The notes under the pieces were generated by a model. That model made no database searches and was not told the DNA's origin. It saw only the letters and a list, made by a program, of their open reading frames with translations. A stretch of DNA of 64,000 nucleotides, taken from the NCBI GenBank assembly GCA_965652645.1, contig CBFGXE010000003.1, forward strand, positions 1 through 64,000, written 5' to 3'. Made by a program: the position numbers and the translations under genes. Source of the DNA: ZC4RG30 sp965652645. Its GTDB lineage: Bacteria > Pseudomonadota > Gammaproteobacteria > Steroidobacterales > Steroidobacteraceae. Below, in pieces: positions 7,949 to 16,520 of the stretch; the stretch's first letter is position 1, and every line of letters starts with the position of its first letter.

Positions 7949-8311
7949 TCAAGGGCGCCGGCCCTTGATGGGGGACCCGCTGCCGTTGCGCAATACCTTC
8001 CCGGTCAGCGTTCCGTCGGCGGACAGCGCCACTTCGTAGTCGACGTGCGCAGGGCTGCCATTGAAGACCAAATCGTAGCCCCACTGCGCAGTGGATCCCT
8101 TCACGGTACCGGTCAGCTTTGAAGCCTCCATGCCCGGCAGGTCGGGCTTGCAGCTTCCGGACAATGCGTCACCTGATTGCACGAGCGTGCAATGGATGGC
8201 CGAGACGCTGCCGTTGAAAGTGTTTTCAAGCGTCCACTTGCCGGAAAAATCGGCGGCCGAGGCGAGCCCCGGGACGAATGCCGCGGCCACGATGAAAGAT
8301 GCGAACTTCAT
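7949..8311 (-). CDS. small secreted beta-rich protein, unknown function
   Basis: A 120-residue protein with a signal peptide (KFASFIVAAAFVPGLASA) and a mature part of alternating strands: DFSGKWTLENTF, ALSGSCKPD, LTGTVKGSTAQWGYDL and GTLTGKVLR. This 'FSGKW...LTGTV...LTGKV' layout resembles small lipocalin-like or META-like beta-barrels seen as hypothetical exported proteins next to hydrolases. Two Cys (IHCTLV, GSCKPD) may form a disulfide. The ATG at 8311 follows GGGAG. It lies 25 bases downstream of the large G8/beta-helix gene on the same strand and could be co-expressed with it. Confidence 0.7.
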   Translation of the reverse strand: MKFASFIVAAAFVPGLASAADFSGKWTLENTFNGSVSAIHCTLVQSGDALSGSCKPDLPGMEASKLTGTVKGSTAQWGYDLVFNGSPAHVDYEVALSADGTLTGKVLRNGSGSPIKGRRP

Positions 8312-8336
8312 GGATACGACTCCCACCGCTGGATGC

Positions 8337-10937
8337 CTACCGGCTGACCTGCAGGCTCTCGCCGGCTCCCGGATTGCTGCCGCGCTTGTATCCGGTAGAG
8401 ACCATCTTCACCCACAGCGCGTCATCGGCCTTGAACCACGAGGTCTGGCTGGCGTTACGCAGCGCATCCAGGCTCTTCTCCTCGGTGCCTGCCGCAGCCT
8501 TCGAAAAGCCAGGCAGCCTGAACATCACCCATGCGCCGGCATCGAGCTCCCTCACCCTGATGCTCACCGAGTCGCTTCCCGTCCGGACCGTGAATTCGCT
8601 GCCGGCGCGAACATTGGTTTCTCCGTTGGTGACGACCTCCCTGCCACTACGTGTGACAAGAGTGGGCCCGGGAGGCGGCGGTGCGTTCCTGATGCGGCCC
8701 CCACCCGGGGCAATCTGGATGGCAGTGGCATTGGCCGGCCGGCCGCCTCCGCCTCCAAAACCGCCGCCGCCCATGTTGATGCGGCCGATATCACCCGTGC
8801 ACACCGCGGCGTTCCAGGTGGGCCTGACCTCGCAGTCCTCGATCAGGTCGGCTCCGGAAATGGTATTGACGATGTAGGAATCCGGAATACCGGTGATGGT
8901 GCCATCCTGGTCGCGGAACACGGCGTTCTTGTAGGAAATATTGCCGTAGTCATCATTGCTCCACCGGTTGTTGCCCTCCATGGGCGGGTAATACACCGGC
9001 TTTGCGTTGATGAACCTGGAACGCGCGACAGAGTTGTCGGTGCTCATGGCAAAGCTGCTGAACAGCAACTGGGACAGCGCCCCGGTCTTGCGGGTGGCGT
9101 TGTCTTCGTAGTTCACGAAGGTGTTGTTGTCCAGTTCATGATGGTAGTCGTAGAACTCGTAGGCACGGATGGGGAAATCCGGCACCTTCGGCTGCGGCAG
9201 GCTGCGGCCATAGGCGATCTCCGACGGCGCCCGGGGATTGCCGACATTTGCGGATTCGCCCACGAACACTGAATCAACCACCCGTGACGTGAATGTGTAG
9301 TAGGAACGATCGAAGTTGCCACCGGCATGAGTGAAGCCGATGCCGTTGTCGGCGAACTTCAGTCCCTTGTAGATGTGCATTTCCCCACGCGCCCAGATGC
9401 CGCTGTTGCGGTTCTTGTAGGCGGTGAAGTCCTCTACGATGGATTCCATCGGGCCGGCCCGGTTGGCGGGATCGGCAAAGGCGATATACCCCCACACGCG
9501 CAGGCGACCATTGGGCAGAGGGGCGCGGTCCTGCATGAGACTGTCGAAGTTCGAATGGGCGACGTTGCCCCTGAATTCACGGAACTTCGTGTGTACCGGC
9601 CAGGTGTTCTTGCTGACGTCAGTCCCTTCGAACGCGCCGGTCGGATGATCCGGAAATGCGAACCAGAACCCCGTCGCATCCGAGCCCGCAGCCACGTTAC
9701 CCACGTAGGTGTTGTCCGGGTTGGTGATCCAGTACGACGACACCGTGTTGTCGGACGGGATCAGGACCTCCTTCGAATCCTGGCCGGTGGTCTTGAAATT
9801 CAACAGGTCCGGGGTCGAACCGAAAGGTGCAAGGTCGGTCGGATCGCAGGGCTTGGAGGTGTGGCACTTGGTCTGGATGGCCAGATTCTTCACGAACTGG
9901 TTGCTGTGCTCGATGCCGTCTTCCATGAAGAAGCAGTGGCCGACGTTGTTGTAGGCGACGTTGTTCTCGATCTGCAGGTAGTTGGTACCGTGCACGGTTA
10001 CGCAGCGGTTGTAGGTGTCGTGGATGGCCGCGTTCCTGATGTATTGGCCCTTCGCATCACCCACCAGGTGCCAGTGAATGGGATACCGGGCCAGCGTCAG
10101 GTTCTGGCCCATGCGGTGCAACTCGACGCCCGAAATGAACATCTTGCTCGACGGCATGGCCATGATGTGGGCGCCGAAGAAGCTCTGCTCGGCATCGGCA
10201 GAGGCCTGGATCTTGATGTTGCGCGTCAGCAGGCCAACTTCGCCGCGTTCGTCGACCCCGAACGTGATCTCGCCGAAGTGCATGTATTCAAGTGGCTTGT
10301 CGAGCGTGATCCTGTTGCGGCGGATGGCGGTTATGGTGCGGCGCTCGGCCTGGCGGGGATCGTAGTCCGTCGAGGCCAGAATGATCTCGTCGCCCACCTT
10401 CCATTGAGCGGCATTCAGCACCTCGATCGAGGTGGCGCCAGCTGCGGCGGTCTTCGAAAGCTTGGTCCAGGCATTCGTGCGGTTGCCGTGCAGGTTCAGG
10501 GTGCCGCCGGAAATCATGATGCCCCGGTCGCCCATGCCGGCCATGACCTCCTCACCCTTCACGTTGTCGGTGAGGGTAATGGTCGCCTCGCGGGTATGGG
10601 GACGGGCCTCGCTGCCGATGGCCAGCTCGCCGTGGAGCATGATCCACTCGGTGGTCAGCGCAAGGTCCGCGTTGTTGGAGAAGGTGAGCTTGCCCTCGAT
10701 GGACAGACCGCCCAGGGCGGGAGGACTGACGTCCAGAACCACGTTCTGGTCCTTGCCGATGACGACCTTGTCACCGGCGGCGGGCACCTTCCTGTCAGGC
10801 CAGGTGGCGGGATCGGACCAGTTTGTCGCCTTGGCTGCTGTGCCGGCATTCTGCGCCTGCACGACCGCGAATACGCCGCCCAGAACGAACGCTGGAACCA
10901 GCGAATACAGAAGGTTCGAGCGATTTTTCCTGCTCAT
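8337..10937 (-). CDS. secreted G8-domain / parallel beta-helix protein (CEMIP-like)
   Basis: An 866-residue exported protein. After a signal peptide (about 1-29) comes a G8 domain (about 36-150), shown by ATWPDRKVPAAGDKVVIG, LGGLSIEGKLTF and EWIMLHGELAIGSE. A long right-handed parallel beta-helix follows (about 170-640), with Asn-rich turns such as IENNVAYNNVGHCFFMEDG and IYKGLKFADNGIGFTHAGG. A Gly-rich linker and a short C-terminal domain end it. G8 plus beta-helix is the architecture of animal CEMIP and TMEM2, linked to hyaluronan breakdown, so an extracellular polysaccharide is a plausible target, though this is unproven in bacteria. The start is an ATG preceded by a G-rich stretch. Confidence 0.8.
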   Translation of the reverse strand: MSRKNRSNLLYSLVPAFVLGGVFAVVQAQNAGTAAKATNWSDPATWPDRKVPAAGDKVVIGKDQNVVLDVSPPALGGLSIEGKLTFSNNADLALTTEWIMLHGELAIGSEARPHTREATITLTDNVKGEEVMAGMGDRGIMISGGTLNLHGNRTNAWTKLSKTAAAGATSIEVLNAAQWKVGDEIILASTDYDPRQAERRTITAIRRNRITLDKPLEYMHFGEITFGVDERGEVGLLTRNIKIQASADAEQSFFGAHIMAMPSSKMFISGVELHRMGQNLTLARYPIHWHLVGDAKGQYIRNAAIHDTYNRCVTVHGTNYLQIENNVAYNNVGHCFFMEDGIEHSNQFVKNLAIQTKCHTSKPCDPTDLAPFGSTPDLLNFKTTGQDSKEVLIPSDNTVSSYWITNPDNTYVGNVAAGSDATGFWFAFPDHPTGAFEGTDVSKNTWPVHTKFREFRGNVAHSNFDSLMQDRAPLPNGRLRVWGYIAFADPANRAGPMESIVEDFTAYKNRNSGIWARGEMHIYKGLKFADNGIGFTHAGGNFDRSYYTFTSRVVDSVFVGESANVGNPRAPSEIAYGRSLPQPKVPDFPIRAYEFYDYHHELDNNTFVNYEDNATRKTGALSQLLFSSFAMSTDNSVARSRFINAKPVYYPPMEGNNRWSNDDYGNISYKNAVFRDQDGTITGIPDSYIVNTISGADLIEDCEVRPTWNAAVCTGDIGRINMGGGGFGGGGGRPANATAIQIAPGGGRIRNAPPPPGPTLVTRSGREVVTNGETNVRAGSEFTVRTGSDSVSIRVRELDAGAWVMFRLPGFSKAAAGTEEKSLDALRNASQTSWFKADDALWVKMVSTGYKRGSNPGAGESLQVSR

Positions 10938-11016
10938 GACTTGCCCCCCCGATTAGCTGAAAAGGACCCTGGAAACCTGGCGGCCAAGGATATCAGTGCA
11001 AACGCGTTCGCGAGGC

Positions 11017-11331
11017 TTATCCGAAGTGGAACTTGATGCGCTGCGCAGCGAGCTTGTTGCGAGCGGCATCCACTCTTGTCGCAGCCAGCCGCTCCATCAG
11101 GACCTTCTTCTTCGTCATGCCGTGCCGCATCAGCTCGCGAGTGTACTCAAGATCCTTGGGCCTGCCGGCAATGTATTTGGAGACAGCCAGATCGTGCACT
11201 TCAAGGCACAGGCCAATCGCCGGACTGGTGGCAGGAGTCTGCACCCGCACCAGTCGCTGCTGCCATCCCTGCGGCAGGATCGCCGTTTCGGGACCGACAC
11301 CCTGCGCATAGATCCTGAAACTCTCGTGAAA
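11017..11331 (-). pseudogene. DUF6036-like nucleotidyltransferase-fold protein, C-terminal remnant
   Basis: About 104 codons survive: FRIYAQGVGPETAILPQGW, then RLVRVQTPATSPAIGLCLEV, HDLAVSKYIAGRPKDLEYTR and ELMRHGMTKKK. The 'CLEvHDLAVSKyiAGRpKDLEy' block is characteristic of the nucleotidyltransferase-like family that includes AbiEii-type toxins and DUF6036. The N-terminal catalytic half is missing; sequence before residue FHESF belongs to another frame and gene. No antitoxin gene is adjacent. I call it a decayed remnant. Confidence 0.6.
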
Positions 11332-11416
11332 CGGCGAACCTTCTCCAATGGCGCATCCACGCGTCGACCTGCTCGGGTGTCGGGTCGTCGGGCAGCTCGG
11401 AGGGGAGGGTGCGCAT
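11309..11416 (-). pseudogene. fragment of another protein's N-terminus fused out of frame to the DUF6036 remnant
   Basis: A minus-strand ATG at 11416 opens MRTLPSELPDDPTPEQVDAW, then MRHWRRFAVSREFQDL, before the frame becomes meaningless at about 11309. The 'LPDDPTPEQVDAW' wording is reminiscent of the effector region of some MerR-type regulators. It runs straight into the DUF6036-like fragment, but in a different frame. This looks like a deletion junction that joined two unrelated decayed genes. Family assignment is tentative. Confidence 0.35.
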
Positions 11417-11454
11417 GCCCTGAGCAATGCATGATTTTCATCTCCCGGTTGCAC

Positions 11455-11487
11455 AACAGAAAAGCCCCGGCAGTTTCCCGCCGGGGC
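11455..11487 (-). terminator. Rho-independent terminator downstream of groEL
   Basis: On the minus strand, GCCCCGGC (11487-11480) pairs with GCCGGGGC (11471-11464) across an 8-base loop, and TTTTCTGTT follows immediately. It lies 36 bases past the groEL stop. The strong GC stem and T-run make an intrinsic terminator likely. Confidence 0.85.
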
Positions 11488-11523
11488 CCTTCGTTCGATC
11501 AATGGATCAGGTAACGCGTCGCG

Positions 11524-13170
<1,647 letters not shown>

Positions 13171-13172
13171 GA

Positions 13173-13466
13173 TTACTTGCCCTCGATGACGGCCATGACG
13201 TCTTCTTCACGCATGACCAGGAGTTCTTCGCCGTCGACCTTCACTTCTGTTCCGCCGTATTTGCCGAACAGGACCTTGTCGCCGACCTTCACGTCGAGCT
13301 TGCGGACCGACCCGTCTTCCAGGATCTTGCCGTTGCCGACCGCGACCACCTTGCCCTGGATGGGCTTCTCGGTCGCCGTATCCGGAATGATGATTCCACC
13401 TGCGGTAGTGCGTTCTTCCTCGAGCCGCTTCACGATGATGCGGTCGTGGAGGGGGCGGATCTTCAT
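13173..13466 (-). CDS. groS: co-chaperonin GroES
   Basis: The 97-residue lid of the GroEL chamber. It begins MKIRPLHDRIIVKRLEEE, contains the mobile-loop stretch TAGGIIIPDTATEKP, and ends with DGEELLVMREEDVMAVIEG. A good ribosome site (AAGGAGAGG) precedes the ATG. First gene of the heat-shock operon. Confidence 0.99.
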   Translation of the reverse strand: MKIRPLHDRIIVKRLEEERTTAGGIIIPDTATEKPIQGKVVAVGNGKILEDGSVRKLDVKVGDKVLFGKYGGTEVKVDGEELLVMREEDVMAVIEGK

Positions 13467-13541
13467 GCTTGCCTCTCCTTGATAGTTCCTGTCATTGAGG
13501 AATTTCTGAAACGAAACCGGGTAGCGCCCCCGGCGGTGCTG

Positions 13542-13568
13542 TTAGCACTCTCGCCGGGTGGCTGCTAA
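13542..13568 (-). promoter_or_regulatory. CIRCE-like HrcA operator, right arm degenerate
   Basis: TTAGCACTC, nine bases, then GGCTGCTAA. The consensus is TTAGCACTC-N9-GAGTGCTAA, so one arm is perfect and the other has two mismatches. It lies about 75 bases upstream of groES, just downstream of the predicted promoter, as expected for HrcA repression. No hrcA gene is in the window. Confidence 0.85.
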
Positions 13569-13577
13569 CGGGGGGCT

Positions 13578-13605
13578 ATCTTAGCGACGGGATGGCCGGT
13601 TTCAA
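13578..13605 (-). promoter_or_regulatory. predicted groESL promoter
   Basis: On the minus strand TTGAAA (13605-13600), a 16-base spacer and TAAGAT (13583-13578) form a good housekeeping-sigma promoter, with the CIRCE-like operator starting about 10 bases downstream. The -35 extends to CTTGAAA, as in heat-shock sigma promoters, but no matching CCCCAT -10 is correctly spaced. Confidence 0.6.
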
Positions 13606-13655
13606 GGGTCAGTTTGGACGGTTGCGTCGCACTTTTTTGGTGCGCTGCGGCAAAG

Positions 13656-14738
13656 TCAGTCCAGCTTGAACTCCCGGATGGCGTTGAAGCCCTTCACGGC
13701 GTCCCGCGCCGCCAACGGCAGGGCGTTCACCCGGCCCAGCACCCCGGCCATGTCGCCCAGGCGGAAGGGGTAGTCCGAGCCGTAGAGCACCCGGTCGGCG
13801 CCCACGGTGGCGACCAGGAAATCCATGGTGCGCTGGTCGTAGACGATGGAGTCGAAGTAGATGCGCCGGAGGTAGGTGCTGGGCGGCTGCTGGATGTCGC
13901 GGCGGCGGGCGGCCACCTCCCACATGCGGTCGAGGCGGCCCATCAGGAACGGCAGGCTGCCGCCGCCGTGGCTGGCGATGGGGCGCACCTTGCGGTAGCG
14001 CTCGAAGAAGCCGCTGAGCAGGAACTTGGCGAAGCAGGTGGTGGTGTCGGTGGTGAAGCCGATGGTGTTGGCCAGGCCATATTCACCCAGGCCGAAGCCG
14101 TCGACGAAGGGCGTGGTGGGATGGATGAACACCGGTGCGTCGATGCGGTCGATCTCGGCCCACACCGGGGCGTATCTGGGGTCGATCAGCTCGCGGCCCT
14201 TGATGTTGGTGAGCATGCACACGCCCAGGGCGCCGTTGCCGATGGCGCGATGCAGTTCGGTGAGCGCGCGGTCGGGGTCATCCCAGGGCAATGAGGCGAA
14301 CCAGCGGATGCGGCCGGGATAACGCGCCTGGGCTTCGGCGTACTCGTCGTTGACAATGCGCGCTGCGGCGGCACTCTGCTGCGCGGTGCCCCAGTAAACA
14401 TTCGGCGCGGTGAGGCTGATGATGGCGATGTCCACGCCCGCCGCGTCCATCTTCTCGATGCGCTCTTCCCAGTTGAACATGTTGGGGGCCAGTACGGCGT
14501 AGTTCACGCCGCGGTATTCGATTGACTCGGGATCACCGGGCACGACCACGGTGTCGGGGTCGCGCGAGGCCTTCAGGGCGTCGAGCCAGCGGCGGGTGTA
14601 CATGTGGGTATGCACGTCGATCACGGGCACGCGGGGACCGGCGAGTTCGGCGGCGGTTGCACTGCGCGGGGAAATGGCGGCTCCACCCAGGGCTGCGGCG
14701 CCGGCTGCGGTGAGGAGTTGTCTGCGGTCGATCAGCAT
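13656..14738 (-). CDS. Tat-exported amidohydrolase-2 (ACMSD-like) family protein
   Basis: A 360-residue metal-dependent hydrolase or decarboxylase of the amidohydrolase-2 family, which includes aminocarboxymuconate-semialdehyde decarboxylase. A twin-arginine leader (DRRQLLTAAGAAALGGAAIS) precedes the barrel. Metal ligands appear in IDVHTHMYTR near the N-terminus, followed by FIHPTTPF, ASHGGGSLPFLMGR and the closing Asp block LYGSDYPFRLGDM. The ATG at 14738 follows GAGGG at good spacing and starts the Tat signal. Many members decarboxylate aromatic or unsaturated acids; the Tat leader implies folding in the cytoplasm and export. The substrate is not evident from neighbours. Confidence 0.85.
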   Translation of the reverse strand: MLIDRRQLLTAAGAAALGGAAISPRSATAAELAGPRVPVIDVHTHMYTRRWLDALKASRDPDTVVVPGDPESIEYRGVNYAVLAPNMFNWEERIEKMDAAGVDIAIISLTAPNVYWGTAQQSAAAARIVNDEYAEAQARYPGRIRWFASLPWDDPDRALTELHRAIGNGALGVCMLTNIKGRELIDPRYAPVWAEIDRIDAPVFIHPTTPFVDGFGLGEYGLANTIGFTTDTTTCFAKFLLSGFFERYRKVRPIASHGGGSLPFLMGRLDRMWEVAARRRDIQQPPSTYLRRIYFDSIVYDQRTMDFLVATVGADRVLYGSDYPFRLGDMAGVLGRVNALPLAARDAVKGFNAIREFKLD

Positions 14739-14840
14739 CGGTTGCCCTCGCGTCATTGATGGCCGGCCATCGCGAGGCCGCGTGGCGGAGGGCAAGACTG
14801 CCATAGAGGGAAGACTTGCGAAAAGACCGCGTGGATCACC

Positions 14841-15020
14841 TTGCTGGCCATCATCGCCGTGTCGCTGATGTACTGGCTCCACATCCCCAATCCGTTCACC
14901 TCGCAGCCTGCACCGCTGGTGCTGCGCTGGCGCTACCCGCGCGATGCGCGCGAACCCCGGGATGAACGCGAGCGGCTGATCGACCTGCGCGCGCTGCGCG
15001 TGGCCGCGCAGCAGGACTGA
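14841..15020 (+). CDS. possible small membrane protein or gene remnant
   Basis: From a TTG at 14841 an open frame encodes LLAIIAVSLMYWLHIPNPFT, then APLVLRWRYPRD and a charged tail ERERLIDLRALRVAAQQD (59 residues). One membrane segment followed by a basic-acidic cytoplasmic tail looks like real protein. However, no ATG or ribosome site lies upstream in frame, so it may be the surviving 3' end of a larger gene. It converges on an uncharacterised pair on the minus strand. Confidence 0.3.
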   Translation: MLAIIAVSLMYWLHIPNPFTSQPAPLVLRWRYPRDAREPRDERERLIDLRALRVAAQQD

Positions 15021-15033
15021 AAGCCCCCGCTTC

Positions 15034-15684
15034 TCAGGCCAGCGCCTCGATGTGCCGCAGCTTGCGCTGCGAAGTCATGCGGTAGAATCGCCGCAGCACG
15101 GCCACGGCGCGGCAGCGCTGCACCGGCCGGCTGGAACCCAGCGACGACTGCAGGCAGGCACAGAATCGCGAGGCGTAGCGCGAAGCCGCTGCATAGAGCT
15201 GCTGATGCGCCGGCGGCAGGCCTGGATTCACACGCGTGCGTGCGAACAGCAGCGGATGCAGTTCGCGCGGCACATGACCGGGGTGCTGGGCCCGCAGCAG
15301 CCACCAGGCGGCAATGTACTTGTCCACTTCAGCCTGCAATTCCAGGTCCAGCTGCGAGACACCCCGGTCGTGGCCGGCGTTCCACATCAGGTAGGAGAAG
15401 TGGCTGACGCCCTCGAGCGCGGTCCAGAAGTCGCCGATGTTCGAGGCATCCAGCTGCCTGAGCGGGTCGTGTTGTTCCAGACGCTTGAGCAGGGCCTCGT
15501 CGATGTAGAGCGCGAGGTAACTGGTGCGGCGCGGATGCTCCACCAGCACCAGTTCCTCCTCGGGACCCTTCTCGCGGCGCTCCTGCGGCAGCTCGTCCCG
15601 GCGCGTGACGAGGAAGTCGCGCACGTCGTGCCCGCTGGAAGCGTCATAGATGGTTTCGAGCAGGCGCTGCAGGGGACGCAGCAT
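15034..15684 (-). CDS. conserved-looking hypothetical protein, second of a pair
   Basis: A 216-residue protein starting MLRPLQRLLETIYDASSGHD and rich in charged helices, with DFLVTRRDEL, GPEEELVLVEHPRRTSYLALY, FWTALEGVSHFSYLMWNA and WWLLRAQHPG. No signal peptide, membrane helix or catalytic motif is recognised. The Trp/His-rich centre is reminiscent of a buried ligand pocket, but that is only an impression. The start was chosen at the ATG 5 bases after the stop of the upstream gene, where AAGG overlaps that stop; a longer version would overlap the upstream gene by 124 bases. It is certainly co-transcribed with its neighbour, and the two may form a complex. Confidence 0.65.
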   Translation of the reverse strand: MLRPLQRLLETIYDASSGHDVRDFLVTRRDELPQERREKGPEEELVLVEHPRRTSYLALYIDEALLKRLEQHDPLRQLDASNIGDFWTALEGVSHFSYLMWNAGHDRGVSQLDLELQAEVDKYIAAWWLLRAQHPGHVPRELHPLLFARTRVNPGLPPAHQQLYAAASRYASRFCACLQSSLGSSRPVQRCRAVAVLRRFYRMTSQRKLRHIEALA

Positions 15685-15689
15685 CGCCT

Positions 15690-16316
15690 TCAGCTCGGCC
15701 GCACCGATACGGGAGCGGCAGCCACGCCCAGCTGCTGCAGCAGGTGGCGCGCGCGCGGGCTGCCGGTCTTCAGCCAGATCTCGTAGAGGCGCAGCACGTA
15801 CTTCTGGCTCCACACGCGCGCGGTGTCGCTGATCTCGGCGATGGCGTCGACCACGCGCTGGAAATTGCGCGCCAGGTCGCCGAACACGCCGGTGAGCGCA
15901 CGGCGCGGCCCGCTCATGGGCGTGGCGGCCAGCGTGCCGTAGGCGCGGCCGCCCATGGCGATGTGGTAGTCCACGTCCACCAGCCGGCGCTCGAAGCCAT
16001 GGGCGAAGAAGCCGGCCACGAACAGGGAGACATCGCCCAGGCGCTGCAGCAACGCCTCGCGCTCCAACGGGGAAGCCGCGGAACTCGCCTGCGCCAGCAG
16101 GTCCGCCAGGCTCACCCAGCGCTGGCCCGGACGCGTATCGCCGTGGGATATCTCGGTGCGGGAGTAGAGGGTCAGCAGGCTCACCACGTAGTGGGCGGTG
16201 TGCTCGTCGAGGGCCACCTGCTGGGACGCAAGCGCCTTGCCCAGCGCGTCGCGGAAAAACTCGGTCAGGTTGTTGACAGGGGTAACCCTGTGGTCCGCGC
16301 GATCGCCTGCCTGCAT
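15690..16316 (-). CDS. conserved-looking hypothetical protein, first of a pair
   Basis: A 208-residue soluble protein. Its ATG follows GGAGGT at ideal spacing. It is helical throughout: NLTEFFRDALGKALASQQV, AHYVVSLLTLYSRTE, LLQRLGDVSLFVAGFFAHGF, and a conserved-looking core VDVDYHIAMGGRAYGTLA, ending in YVLRLYEIWLKTGS. No known fold or motif was recognised. It is followed 5 bases later by a second unknown gene, and the pair sits alone between an amidohydrolase and dsbD. Function is unknown; a two-component complex is a reasonable guess. Confidence 0.7.
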   Translation of the reverse strand: MQAGDRADHRVTPVNNLTEFFRDALGKALASQQVALDEHTAHYVVSLLTLYSRTEISHGDTRPGQRWVSLADLLAQASSAASPLEREALLQRLGDVSLFVAGFFAHGFERRLVDVDYHIAMGGRAYGTLAATPMSGPRRALTGVFGDLARNFQRVVDAIAEISDTARVWSQKYVLRLYEIWLKTGSPRARHLLQQLGVAAAPVSVRPS

Positions 16317-16520
16317 GCGGGACCTCCGATCCCGATACCTCTGGCCCTATTGCTACGCCGCAAAGGCCCCCGATGCAACAGCACCGGCAGCGTTTTCAGC
16401 CATGCAGGGACAGGGCCGCGGCGCGGGCGCCTACAGGGGTTTCGCAAGGCGATGGCAGGGGCCGGGAACTTGCAGGATCAAGACATGGCCTGAGGTTTTG
16501 GCGGCAGGGTCGGGGGTAAG

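Noticed and set aside
11017..11331. Functional toxin of the AbiEii/DUF6036 type
   Set aside because: The catalytic N-terminal half is absent and there is no antitoxin gene next to it.
13578..13606. Heat-shock sigma promoter for groES
   Set aside because: CTTGAAA matches the -35, but no CCCCAT-like -10 has correct spacing; a housekeeping promoter with CIRCE control fits better.
13626..13644. Terminator between the amidohydrolase gene and groES (CGCAC, then T-run, then GTGCG)
   Set aside because: The T-run is inside the loop rather than after the stem, and the stem is only five or six pairs.
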